Origin: a bacterium | Lineage (GTDB): Bacteria > Verrucomicrobiota > Verrucomicrobiia > Limisphaerales > UBA11358 | Reading direction: 5' to 3' | Assembly (NCBI GenBank): GCA_021813325.1 | Contig: JAKALA010000005.1 | Span: forward strand, 78,298 to 142,297 | Length of the DNA stretch: 64,000 nt | Shown here: piece after piece, positions 18,100 through 27,388 of the stretch | How positions within the stretch are numbered: position 1 is the first letter of the stretch | How the letters are laid out: the number at the start of each line of letters is the position of its first letter | Made by a program: the position numbers and the translations under genes | The notes under the pieces: generated by a model | Database searches by the model: none | Seen by the model: the letters and a program-made list of their open reading frames with translations, nothing else | What the model was told of the DNA's origin: nothing

Positions 18100-21000
18100 T
18101 TAGTTTCCTGTTTGTCGAAATGGATCAACAGCGGCATGTTCATCCGGCCATACTGGTTGAACATCAAATAAGCCACCATCTCTTTGGGCAGGTGTATGGT
18201 GAAGTTCCATGCTTTCAACCTGGCCTGTTGTTGGGTTGATACGTTGGGGTGCCAGCCCCTGTTTCATGCGGTCTAAATTTGCATCACTATAATTTGCGGC
18301 GTTGTTTTGAGCCTCGTTTTTCCAATAGCGTGCGCGCACAGCATCCCACGATGGGACATTTCCTTTTGACGTAAGATTATTGATAGGATCGCCAGTTTTC
18401 CAGCCACGAGTTGCATTTGGTTTTGTCGGAACTGTTGGGCATGGAGTTGAACTGGGTTTTGTAGCAGGCACTGCACCATTCGCCGGAGGGCGTAGCCCAG
18501 CAGGTGATTTTCCAATAGGGGCTTTGGCCGATGGGACACCTTCTAATCCAGCAGCCAATACGCCAGCCGCTGTCGAAACATCCTGCGCCAAGCCAGCGGC
18601 ATTTTCCCAAGATGGATCAGCCGAGAATGTTCCTGTGCCTTCGCCCAAATGTCCGATAGCTGCTGGTGTCGAAGCCAATCCATTGCCAAGGTCAATCGCC
18701 GTATCAACTGCGGTGGCAACGGAAGGCGGCAGCGAATTATTAACGATGCCTTTCGCCTGCGACGCGCTGTTCGCTACATAATTCGCCAAATCGTCATACC
18801 AGATGAACCCAAATGGATCAATGTAGAGCATCGGCGAATTGAGCGCATAGGCGTAAAGATTTACGCCGCCCAATTCTGCCAGCGGGTCGCGGTTGATGAA
18901 TCGTTGAAGATTGGGGTCATAAAACCGTCCGCCAAAATAATAAAGACCTGACAGCGGCAAAAATTCTTTTGATGAGAAACGGTAGCGGTTCACGTCCGCA
19001 TAACCGCCCCACTTCCCGACGATATTTCCATAGGGGTCGTAAAGATAACGTGCTTCAAGTGTCTGGTATCTGTCAACCAGCATGGTGACATTGCCCAAAG
19101 CATCGCTGTGATAATATACTGATCCCTTGATGTCTGTTCGCGCCAACAACCCGCCGATGCCACCCGCGTCCTCTAGCGTTCCGCTCAAATCCAGCCCCCG
19201 GTCATAATACGCCACAACATTGTTGTTGGTGTCCCGTTCCTGAATCACCAATTTGCCGTCGTAAATATAATGCACTTCGCCCGTTAAAATCCATGAGCTA
19301 TTCCAAGTGTAGTCGCGAGCAATGCGTCGCCGGCCAAGGCCGTCGTATGCGAAATCAGATTTTGACTGCCCCGGAATCGTGACGTTGACCAACTGATTTT
19401 CGTCGTCATAACTCAGAATTCGCAGCCCGTCATTGGTCAAATTGCCGTTGGCATCGTATTGATAGGTGACGGGTGTCGGCAGTTGGGAGACATTAACTTT
19501 GGTGATGCTATTGGATGGGAACTGCACGACTGTGGTAAACGTGTTTGCACCATTTGTCAGCGTTAATCCTGCCGTCGTTGCAAACGTCTTGTCATCGTAA
19601 AGAGCCGCATTCTGGCCATTCACCGTAACGCTGGTCACAGCCTGTGCCGTATTGCCCGCGACTGTCATCGTGCCAGAGCGGCTTGCATTGGTGATTTGAT
19701 TAACCGAGTTGGCGGTGAAACTTTGCGTCAACGTGTTATTTGTCCGCACCGATAGATTGCCTACCGCATCGTAAACGTAGCCAAACTGTTCATTCAAACG
19801 CAAGGTGCTGCCAGCCTCTCTCGCGCTGGCTGTTTTCAACTGACCAATGCTGTCGTAAGTGTAGGCAACTGTGCTGTTGTCGGTGCGTGTTTGCTGAATC
19901 CGGCGACTATCCGCGTCGAAAACATATTTTTGTGAATCCAGCGGAACGGAATTTGAATTTAGCAGCGTGGTGGCCGTCAATCTTCCGCCAATGTCGTAAC
20001 CGTTCGTGATGGACATTCCATAGGGCAAGGTAAGCGTTTTAACCAGCGGCGAACTGAAGCTGCCGGAATTGTAAGTATAGCCAAACGATCCACTCGCGCC
20101 GAGCAAAGAATATAAACGGCGGGCAGCGTCAAAGCCATAGACCGTGGTTTGTGAGTTCAAGGTCAAGGTCGAGCGCAGCCGATTATTGTAAACGCGGGTT
20201 ACGGTGTCATTAGGCCAAAGCCCACCTTCGCTTTGCAACTGGCTGGATGGCGTGTAGGAAAATACAGTTGTGCCGATGCCGTCCACCATATTTGTTAAGC
20301 GCCCATCGCTATCGTAAGTGAAGGTGATTTGCGGATTCACCGGATAAGTATTGGTGAGAACGCGCCCGACAGCATCACGCCAAAATGTCGTTGTGCCCTT
20401 TTCCGGCGTCCAGCGGGTCTTGATGCGGCCATTGGCATCATAGGTCAACTTCAATACCGACGCTTGGGTATTATCCAATTTATTTGTCAGGCGACCGAAC
20501 AGGTCAAATTGGAAAGTGGTTTTTTGCGATTTTCCATCGGTAAGCGTGACTAGATTTCCGGAAGAATCATACTGGAATTGCGTCACCTCCTTGTTGGCAT
20601 TGGTGCGAGAAGTGACGCGGCCAAGCACGTCATTTTGCAACAATGTCAAATTTGTGCGCAAGCCGTCTGCTACTTGCTTCAGTCCATTTGTGGAATAAAC
20701 AAAGCTATTGGTCGCCACGCCGACAAGCACGTTGGTCAATACACGGTCAATCGCGTCATAACTTAACGTGGTGGTGACGCCGCGATTGTCGGTGATGGAT
20801 TGCGGGCGGTCTAAAATATCGAAGCTATTGGAACGGATAACTCCGACAGAATTCGCAGATAAGGTGATAAATCCTTGCAGGTTAAAGCTGTTTGTGATGT
20901 AGCTGACAGCATCGGATGCTTTTACCAACTGGTCTATGGAATTGTAATTGTTTGTAACTGTATATCCGTCTGGATACTGGATGCTGGTCATTCGTCCAGC

Positions 21001-24000
21001 CAAATCGTAATTGTAGTAAGTAAAATAACCCAACGGATCGCGCATCCAGTTCAACGCGCCACATGAACAGTATGAAGCCAGCGCCACTTCTTGGTTGGCA
21101 TTGGTTACAGCCACAAGGTGCTGAAGCGCGTCGTAACCGTAATACGTCCAGTTGCCAAGTTTGTCGCGAGACGCAGACAAATCGAGTTTGGTATAGATAT
21201 TGGAGACATAACCTTCGGAATCACTCTGCGAAACCATGCGATTCAATTTATCCCATGTGAATGTGGTCGTTAGGCCGCGTTCGTTTTGCCATGTAGCAAT
21301 AAGGCCGTTGGTATAGGTAAATGAATTGGTGCGGCTGATTTGCAAATCAACAGTTTTTGTAAGAAAGCCGGTCGCGTCGTAAATGTTTGTTGTTGTCAAT
21401 CCGGCTGGCGAACGAACGCTCGTAACCTGATTATTTCCGTTGCATGTGATGGTGGTAACGTAGCCAATCGCATTCGTAATCAGAGTTGCAATCGGAATGG
21501 TGAAAGTGTTGATTGTGCGTTGTTGCCAACTTACCTTTTGCCAGATATTTTCAAGCTGCCAAGCTGTGTATATGTGATTTGTGACCGTTTGACTAGACTG
21601 CGCATATCCCCCATATCTGTTTGTTGCGCCAGATGCGTCAATGGAACTAATCAGAAGGCTGGCATAGGACACAGTTGAAGTGCTGTATAATGACAGCGAC
21701 CAAGCCCCGCATAAATTTGAAGCGGACATGGAAACATTAAACCCAGGAACATAAGGCCCATTAACATTGTCCCCAGCACCATCATTAAGAATGCCTACAT
21801 AGCTATAAGCAAAGCCGGGCGGGTAATTAACCAGAATATATGAAATTGTATTTGTCGCATAAACAAAAGTGTTTGTTCTTGTCCGTGCAACACCATCCGC
21901 CAGCGTGTAAGTCGAAATGTCCTTTGTTACAAATCCATCCGAGTTATACTGTTTCCAATCATATTCCGTGTTGCCAGATGGCTGCCGACGAGCAATAACA
22001 GCAACCTGTGAATTTGTTCCTTGCAGATAGGAAAGGGTCTTGCCGTAATAATCGTAGAAAGTGAGTTGTCCTGCCGTCGTTCCGTCCGGTGATGGTTCTT
22101 GCTCAACGGAAAGCAACCCGCTTTGAGTAACATTGTTTTGATCGCCCAGCCAATGCTGGCGACGCGCCTTCATATAGTCAGTCGCCGTCAAGTTGGTTAC
22201 AGTCAGCGTTGAAAGTGACTGGCATTGGCGAGCATCCCAATAATAGCTGTTGCGCCAAGTTGCGGCGGCGTAGTCGTGGCTGATCTCGTTCGTGCCAACA
22301 TCAAGAGTTCCCAAAGGAGTTGATTGCGGTGTAAGATTGGACGGATATTGCTGATACGTCAGTTTCGTGGATGAATCAAAGCGGTAGAGGTAGATTTGAT
22401 TTCCGCCCGTTGGATCGGTGACTGTCACCGCGCGGTTTACGCTATCGTGGCCGTCGAGGAACGCATCATTTGTGCTGCCAAAATCCCAATCGTAATAATT
22501 GAAAGTGGTCGTGCCATACGGCGTGTTCAAGGTTGACACGCGCCCGCTCGAATCCCAAACAAAACCGCTGCTGTTCGTGACTGCATCCGTGATATTCGTC
22601 AGGTTTCCAGAACTATCATAGGCAAATGTGGCGGTCTGGTTGTAAGGGGTGGTAACTTTTTGAATCAATCCCGAACTGCTTGAAAAATAAGTGAGCGAGT
22701 TGGTCTTGCCGTCGTAGTCAACAACTTGTTTCAGGCGGAATGCGCCATTGCCAAGTGAGTTGGTGTAAAAATCGTAATTAAAATAGGTGTCATTTCCAAT
22801 CGGGTCAGTCCGTTGTGTCAGTATCGCCTCAACTTCATAAAATCCCGAAGTTGTATTTGCCCGCCAGTAAAGAAGTCCGTAGCGATCTACGCTGCCATCC
22901 GTGTGAAAAACACGAAAACCGCTGGCGGCATCATTCCAAGTCGTCATGCCGTATGCGCTCGAAGTTCCTGCCGGGGGCGTAGAATTCCAATCGGGTGCAA
23001 CCCCAGTTCCGCCTGCGGGATAGCCGATGATGGGATATTGGGTTCCATCCGGCATGACGCCGTAAGCCGGTTGTAATGTGGTTTTCGTTTCCTCGTCGTA
23101 TGAGGTATTTGAATTGGTCTTTGAATAATAGGTCACTTGCCCGCCGGTCGGCAGGTCAACCGTAGCCGTCCAGCTTGCAAAGGCATTGGTTTCGGCCACC
23201 GGCACATTTGTTGTCGTCACCACATGGGTAATAGGATTGGTGACATATTGGGTCAGCGTCAAAGGCATCCCTTGAATAAAAATGCGCGAATACCAATTAT
23301 GCAAAAGCCCTGGACGTGGATATGCAAATTGAACATTGGTGTTTTGGTTTCCTGCTGTATCGCGTTGTTTGATCGTGATGTGGAAAGCCATATCTTCTCC
23401 GCGCGACGTTTGATAACTAACTGGTTCATCCGCAAAAAACACATTGATGTAAGGTTCAGTTACCCACCATTGTGCCATTCCGTGACAAACCGGACATTTT
23501 CCACCACAGCCTTTATCCTTTTTGTCGTCAATGCTGTAAATGTAGCTTCGTCCTAAAACTTTCGCGCATTCCTTGTCCGAGACAATCGGCCATGAGTCGG
23601 GCCGTTGGTCTGCTGGTATCAGAAAATAGCCGCTGGTCTCGCTGTCAATGTCCGGTGCGGACATCCAATTTGGTTCGCCAAAAATTACACGGTAAGCGCC
23701 GACGCTCTGGTTGTAATCCATCAGCGCGCCGTAGTGGTTTTGCACCCAATGCACCACGCACGGCACAGGCAACGGCGTTCGGTCGGTGCGTTTCACCGCA
23801 ACCATGCCCAAATCATATTGACGGCTCAACTGCACGAGCCGCAGCAACGAGATGCCTTCCTTCGGCGACGGTTCTTCCACCAATGCGGCGATGGTGGAAG
23901 CGGGCTTGCCCTGCTTCCGCGCGATTTCCGCAAGAACCAACGTGCCGCAGCGATAATTTAGGCCCGGATTCTGGCGCATGGTGATGTAGCCCTCGCGCGC

Positions 24001-24501
24001 CGCCTCGATGCGCTGGCGATCTTCGGGACTGAACGAGCGGTCTTGCGCCGCCTTCAACAAATCATGCAGTGTCTCGACCCGGCCAAGGCTGGTCAGTAAT
24101 TCAAGCTGGCCGGCGAGCGCATGATTGGCTTCGCCATACGACTCCGCATTAGTCGCCGATTTTAATTCCTGCCATGTCGTCGTCCAATCGGTTAAGGCCG
24201 GCGTGATGCGGCCGGATTGCCGGTAGCCGGATGCCAGCGTGTTTCGTAACTGCGGGGCGTAGATTGAATTCGGATTCGTGGCGACATATTGCTCCATCGC
24301 CCGCGTGTCGCCGACGATACCTTTCAACTCATCGGGAACATTCCGCGATAAATTATTCTGCCAGCCTGAACTTTGCGTTTGGGTGGCGGGAAACTGGCCG
24401 GATGTCGGCAAAGGGTTCTGGTCAGCCGCTGCTTTGACAATCAAAAGCCCTGACAATAAAAAAAGTCCAAGTGAGTTTTTCATAGCTCTGATGCGATCCA
24501 T
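18100..24501 (-). CDS. Giant RHS/YD-repeat protein with C39-like N-terminal domain and HNH-type toxin tip
   Basis: The 2133-residue secreted protein has a signal peptide (Met7 at 24483 is an alternative start). A helical region is followed by a C39-like cysteine peptidase domain (Cys185 in NYRCGTLVLAEIA, His251/His256 in VVHWVQNHYGAL) and a Cys-rich CGGKCPVCHG. YD repeats fill about 600-1800 (DSSGNLTNITDA; YDANGRIKTRW). The RHS core (YYFGGRFYDPNLQRFINRDPL, here split as GGRFYDPNLQRF and INRDPL) ends near 1875. The variable tip begins after YIDPFGF near 1900 and ends with MELHHTPAQRDGGLFD and VWPDEHAAVDPF, the pattern of LHH-type HNH/Endo VII nuclease toxins. The RHS shell would encapsulate and release the tip. 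LamG lies upstream and the candidate immunity gene downstream. Confidence 0.9.
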   Translation of the reverse strand: MDRIRAMKNSLGLFLLSGLLIVKAAADQNPLPTSGQFPATQTQSSGWQNNLSRNVPDELKGIVGDTRAMEQYVATNPNSIYAPQLRNTLASGYRQSGRITPALTDWTTTWQELKSATNAESYGEANHALAGQLELLTSLGRVETLHDLLKAAQDRSFSPEDRQRIEAAREGYITMRQNPGLNYRCGTLVLAEIARKQGKPASTIAALVEEPSPKEGISLLRLVQLSRQYDLGMVAVKRTDRTPLPVPCVVHWVQNHYGALMDYNQSVGAYRVIFGEPNWMSAPDIDSETSGYFLIPADQRPDSWPIVSDKECAKVLGRSYIYSIDDKKDKGCGGKCPVCHGMAQWWVTEPYINVFFADEPVSYQTSRGEDMAFHITIKQRDTAGNQNTNVQFAYPRPGLLHNWYSRIFIQGMPLTLTQYVTNPITHVVTTTNVPVAETNAFASWTATVDLPTGGQVTYYSKTNSNTSYDEETKTTLQPAYGVMPDGTQYPIIGYPAGGTGVAPDWNSTPPAGTSSAYGMTTWNDAASGFRVFHTDGSVDRYGLLYWRANTTSGFYEVEAILTQRTDPIGNDTYFNYDFYTNSLGNGAFRLKQVVDYDGKTNSLTYFSSSSGLIQKVTTPYNQTATFAYDSSGNLTNITDAVTNSSGFVWDSSGRVSTLNTPYGTTTFNYYDWDFGSTNDAFLDGHDSVNRAVTVTDPTGGNQIYLYRFDSSTKLTYQQYPSNLTPQSTPLGTLDVGTNEISHDYAAATWRNSYYWDARQCQSLSTLTVTNLTATDYMKARRQHWLGDQNNVTQSGLLSVEQEPSPDGTTAGQLTFYDYYGKTLSYLQGTNSQVAVIARRQPSGNTEYDWKQYNSDGFVTKDISTYTLADGVARTRTNTFVYATNTISYILVNYPPGFAYSYVGILNDGAGDNVNGPYVPGFNVSMSASNLCGAWSLSLYSTSTVSYASLLISSIDASGATNRYGGYAQSSQTVTNHIYTAWQLENIWQKVSWQQRTINTFTIPIATLITNAIGYVTTITCNGNNQVTSVRSPAGLTTTNIYDATGFLTKTVDLQISRTNSFTYTNGLIATWQNERGLTTTFTWDKLNRMVSQSDSEGYVSNIYTKLDLSASRDKLGNWTYYGYDALQHLVAVTNANQEVALASYCSCGALNWMRDPLGYFTYYNYDLAGRMTSIQYPDGYTVTNNYNSIDQLVKASDAVSYITNSFNLQGFITLSANSVGVIRSNSFDILDRPQSITDNRGVTTTLSYDAIDRVLTNVLVGVATNSFVYSTNGLKQVADGLRTNLTLLQNDVLGRVTSRTNANKEVTQFQYDSSGNLVTLTDGKSQKTTFQFDLFGRLTNKLDNTQASVLKLTYDANGRIKTRWTPEKGTTTFWRDAVGRVLTNTYPVNPQITFTYDSDGRLTNMVDGIGTTVFSYTPSSQLQSEGGLWPNDTVTRVYNNRLRSTLTLNSQTTVYGFDAARRLYSLLGASGSFGYTYNSGSFSSPLVKTLTLPYGMSITNGYDIGGRLTATTLLNSNSVPLDSQKYVFDADSRRIQQTRTDNSTVAYTYDSIGQLKTASAREAGSTLRLNEQFGYVYDAVGNLSVRTNNTLTQSFTANSVNQITNASRSGTMTVAGNTAQAVTSVTVNGQNAALYDDKTFATTAGLTLTNGANTFTTVVQFPSNSITKVNVSQLPTPVTYQYDANGNLTNDGLRILSYDDENQLVNVTIPGQSKSDFAYDGLGRRRIARDYTWNSSWILTGEVHYIYDGKLVIQERDTNNNVVAYYDRGLDLSGTLEDAGGIGGLLARTDIKGSVYYHSDALGNVTMLVDRYQTLEARYLYDPYGNIVGKWGGYADVNRYRFSSKEFLPLSGLYYFGGRFYDPNLQRFINRDPLAELGGVNLYAYALNSPMLYIDPFGFIWYDDLANYVANSASQAKGIVNNSLPPSVATAVDTAIDLGNGLASTPAAIGHLGEGTGTFSADPSWENAAGLAQDVSTAAGVLAAGLEGVPSAKAPIGKSPAGLRPPANGAVPATKPSSTPCPTVPTKPNATRGWKTGDPINNLTSKGNVPSWDAVRARYWKNEAQNNAANYSDANLDRMKQGLAPQRINPTTGQVESMELHHTPAQRDGGLFDVQPVWPDEHAAVDPFRQTGN

Positions 24502-24517
24502 TTTTCCAAGTTGAAGA

Positions 24518-25999
24518 TTACGGCAGATTCAGATTTAGTTTCGGTTCGGTTACTAAAACGCCGTAATTGTCCGGCACATTTGGATTTGTTCCGGCCATGT
24601 ATTCCTGATAGTTGGTCATCCCGTCGCCGTCGGGGTCGGCATTGGGGTCAACTCCGGTGTGGCCAAAATAAAAGATTTCCCAGCCGTCGGCCATGCCAGT
24701 GCCGTCGGTCGAATACATGGTGGGGTCGGAGATGCCGGTTAGATGCTCATACGCATCTGTAAGTCCATCTCCATCAGTATCTTGCGGCGTTCCGAGTTGC
24801 AGAAAACAGGCGGTGTTTGGCATTCCGGTCAGGGTGTAGCGGTTGCAATGATACCCTTGCCCCTGCCATGACCAAGCAAAGCCTTTGGAAAGCGTGGAAT
24901 TTACAAAAACGTCATACGCCAATCCGTCATACCCGCCTTCAATCGTGAAGGTCAGATTCATTTTACCCCCTGCGCCTGGCGTGGCGACGACATCTGTTAC
25001 CCAGACATTGTTGCTGGTGACGCAACTCGACGCATTCGTCACCCAAATCAAGTTACCGGGGCCGGAAAAAACAGGCGTATAAGGCGCGAAAGCCACGGCT
25101 GAAGACAAGGCCGATGGGAACATCAAACAATTCCCCACGTTGGCGGGATTCATCAAGTATGGAAATTTTTCCCGGTTGAAATCGTTGCCGATGGTCGTGG
25201 CGTCCACCGGAACATTGTAGGTGCGAAGGTCATCGAACATTCCGTGCGCCTGCAAGACACCGTTGCTGTCGCTGCCAAGAAAAAATCCATTTGCCAAAAC
25301 ATCCTGCGACGGCCAGACGGCCAAGCCAGCCGGATCGTTCGTCGCCAGCGCGCCGTCAATGTAGAGGCTGACGTTCGTGCTGGAGTAGGTCAGGGCGATG
25401 AAGTGCCAGCGGTTTGTCGTCCAGTCAATCGGCGTGGACAGGGTGTAACAATTTGAAGAACTATCGTTGGTTTGCGCGGAAAAATAAAAATTAGCTCCAA
25501 CATCGTCCACATAGATACTCCACCAGCCATAGCTTGAATCTGGCGTGTATCCTCCAACTTCAAGCAAGCGGCCATAGACGCCAGGTCCAGAGCCTGGATA
25601 ATATGCGTCGTTGGTGCTGGCCCAATTCGGCGCATACCAAAACATCACGCTGCCTTGGTCAACCGTTAGGTTGGTTGTTCCGTCCGCCTCATAGACATTG
25701 TATTGCAACCATGCTTGATTCGTGCTATCCACCACCACCGCCGTATTGTTGCCCAGCGGTGACGACGAAAGATTGGTGAATGAAATCGGGTCAAAGCCGT
25801 AGGCGTTCGCCCAAAAATTGGTGTCCTCAAAATACCAAGACTCCAATGGCGTATAGGACGGGCCGCTGGAACCGCCCCCGCCGCCACCCGGCAGAATCAG
25901 TTGCGCCCGACCGGTTTTGGGCATCAAAAAAATGAGAAACGCCGCGATGATTAGCTGCGGTAACAGACGATTAAACTGAATGCAATTAACTTTTTTCAT
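24518..25999 (-). CDS. Secreted LamG/concanavalin-like protein with calcium-binding repeats
   Basis: The 493-residue frame from the ATG at 25999 has a signal peptide (about 1-33, ending GRAQ) and a LamG/laminin-G-like jelly roll (about 45-260: QGSVMFWYAPNW; TNRWHFIALTYSSTNVSLYI). An Ig-like segment follows, then two DxDxDG type repeats at the end (DTDGDGLTDAYEHLTG; DPDGDGMTNYQEYMAGTNPN), typical of thrombospondin type 3/EF-hand-like calcium binding in verrucomicrobial exported proteins. It ends 16 bases before the RHS start and probably shares its transcript. It may bind surface glycans; the function is inferred from domains only. Confidence 0.8.
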   Translation of the reverse strand: MKKVNCIQFNRLLPQLIIAAFLIFLMPKTGRAQLILPGGGGGGSSGPSYTPLESWYFEDTNFWANAYGFDPISFTNLSSSPLGNNTAVVVDSTNQAWLQYNVYEADGTTNLTVDQGSVMFWYAPNWASTNDAYYPGSGPGVYGRLLEVGGYTPDSSYGWWSIYVDDVGANFYFSAQTNDSSSNCYTLSTPIDWTTNRWHFIALTYSSTNVSLYIDGALATNDPAGLAVWPSQDVLANGFFLGSDSNGVLQAHGMFDDLRTYNVPVDATTIGNDFNREKFPYLMNPANVGNCLMFPSALSSAVAFAPYTPVFSGPGNLIWVTNASSCVTSNNVWVTDVVATPGAGGKMNLTFTIEGGYDGLAYDVFVNSTLSKGFAWSWQGQGYHCNRYTLTGMPNTACFLQLGTPQDTDGDGLTDAYEHLTGISDPTMYSTDGTGMADGWEIFYFGHTGVDPNADPDGDGMTNYQEYMAGTNPNVPDNYGVLVTEPKLNLNLP

Positions 26000-26220
26000 G
26001 GAATTTACTTCTGGAAGTGGACTCCCATTGGCTCCCGCCGGTTGGCTGCATTCACCAGATTCATCTGACAAAAAAATCTTGCATCATGTCTCCTTGTTTC
26101 GTCCAGATGTTTTCCGCAACATTTTGGAAACAGTTTGCGCGGCGATTAGAATAGCATTGCACCCCATTGTCAATCATATTTCCCCATGAGTTCAAAAATG
26201 TTGTCTGGCAGGCTTCGAGC

Positions 26221-26445
26221 GTGGCCAAAAAAACGCTCCAATACAATATCCGCATGTCGGAAGAACAACGCGCGGAATTGGAAGAAATGTGCCGTCGGCG
26301 CGGGCGTCCGTTGAGCTTCCAAGTGGAGCATCTGATTGCCTTGGCCAAGCTGGTGATTGAATTTTGCGATGGCAATGACGATCTGGAAATTGTTCGCGAA
26401 CGGCTGGCCGCAGCCAAAAAGCGTTTGCCAAAGAAGAGCGGTTGA
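26221..26445 (+). CDS. Small DNA-binding-like protein (74 residues)
   Basis: I place the start at the GTG at 26221, giving MAKKTLQYNIRMSEEQRAEL. An upstream TTG at 26167 gives an unlikely hydrophobic N-terminus. KTLQYNIRMSEEQRAELEEM followed by helices resembles a ribbon-helix-helix layout (short strand, then two helices), but I cannot name the family. It is divergent from the LamG-RHS run and could regulate it. Confidence 0.5.
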   Translation: MAKKTLQYNIRMSEEQRAELEEMCRRRGRPLSFQVEHLIALAKLVIEFCDGNDDLEIVRERLAAAKKRLPKKSG

Positions 26446-26518
26446 ATTCCGGGCAGGGCGTTTCGCCCGCGCCTTCCCCAAAGGTGCGTTTCCGATTCCA
26501 ACTGATGGAATGCTTTTG

Positions 26519-26962
26519 TCATGCCGTTGCGGTTTCTTCGACGAGTGAAAGAATGCGTGAAAGAAAATCCTGCGTCTCAAATGGCTTTTCAATAAAATCC
26601 GCCGCGCCAAGGTCAAGGGCACGTTGCTGGTTTTCTATGCAGGAAGAACCGGATACAAAAACAATGGGTGTTTCCTCAAGGCCGGGGATTTCTCTCAAGC
26701 GTCCGTAAAGGTCAAATCCACCCATGCCGGGCAAACCGATGTCCAGCGTAATTAAATCGAACGCTTCCATTTGAACCAGTCGCAGTGCTTTCTCGGCGCT
26801 CAAGGCTCCTTGCGTTTCGCATCCGGCCCGTGTCAGGAGAAACCGGATCATCGTTGCCACAGACATTTCGTCATCCACCACCAAAATTTTTATTTTGGAG
26901 GACAGGGCTTCCGAATCCACCTCATAGCTGGCTGCTTGCTTTCCATCCGCTGCTGAATTCAC
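26519..26962 (-). CDS. Single-domain response regulator (CheY-like)
   Basis: The 147-residue protein starts with GTG. After a short N-terminal tail comes a receiver domain: KILVVDDEMS (acidic pair), the phosphoacceptor Asp in ITLDIGLPGMGG, VFVSGSS with the Ser/Thr switch and the Lys in FIEKPFE. There is no output domain, so it would act by protein contact. No histidine kinase is adjacent on the island. It is divergent from the XRE regulator across a perfect palindrome. Confidence 0.9.
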   Translation of the reverse strand: MNSAADGKQAASYEVDSEALSSKIKILVVDDEMSVATMIRFLLTRAGCETQGALSAEKALRLVQMEAFDLITLDIGLPGMGGFDLYGRLREIPGLEETPIVFVSGSSCIENQQRALDLGAADFIEKPFETQDFLSRILSLVEETATA

Positions 26963-26971
26963 GGTTTCATG

Positions 26972-26991
26972 TTTAACAATACATTGTTAAA
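26972..26991. promoter_or_regulatory. Perfect palindrome between response regulator and XRE gene
   Basis: TTTAACAAT (26972-26980), spacer AC and ATTGTTAAA (26983-26991) form a 9-bp perfect inverted repeat. It lies 10 bases upstream of the response-regulator GTG and 40 bases upstream of the XRE-family ATG. This size and symmetry suit a dimeric HTH repressor such as the XRE protein next to it, which could autoregulate and silence the response regulator. Confidence 0.6.
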
Positions 26992-27031
26992 AAGCAACAG
27001 CTTTTTTTTGCGCTTTTATGATTCAATAAAC

Positions 27032-27271
27032 ATGGGTCGAAAACCAAAAGCACGCCGCGACACTTATGGAGCATGGCTTCATCATCTCCGCAAGGAGCGC
27101 AAATTAACGCAGCAAGAATTGTCCAAGCTTGTAGGCGTGCCGCAGACGACGCTCGGCTATTGGGAACGGACTGGAAAATTATCCGGGCGTGAAATTATTT
27201 TCCGGCTGGCAAAAGCCCTTGGCGTATCGGTCAATAAACTGCTGCGCGCCGAAAAATCCCGTCAAGATTAG
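27032..27271 (+). CDS. XRE-family helix-turn-helix regulator
   Basis: From the ATG at 27032 the protein has 79 residues. A basic N-terminus (MGRKPKARRD) precedes a Cro/CI-type HTH: LRKERKLTQQELSKLVGVPQ, then TTLGYWERTGKLSGREIIFR and LAKALGVSVNKLL. An in-frame upstream ATG (26969) lies within the palindrome and is less likely. It probably represses from the adjacent palindrome. The 120 bases after the stop contain no gene. Confidence 0.88.
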   Translation: MGRKPKARRDTYGAWLHHLRKERKLTQQELSKLVGVPQTTLGYWERTGKLSGREIIFRLAKALGVSVNKLLRAEKSRQD

Positions 27272-27388
27272 TTTTGGCAGTTGGAAAACAAGACAACTTG
27301 GTTCGCCAGCGAATACCTATTGGCATCACTGCATTGATTTTTAGATTTGCGTGAGGAGATAAGCGGCCATGAGGAGATAAGCGGCAAG

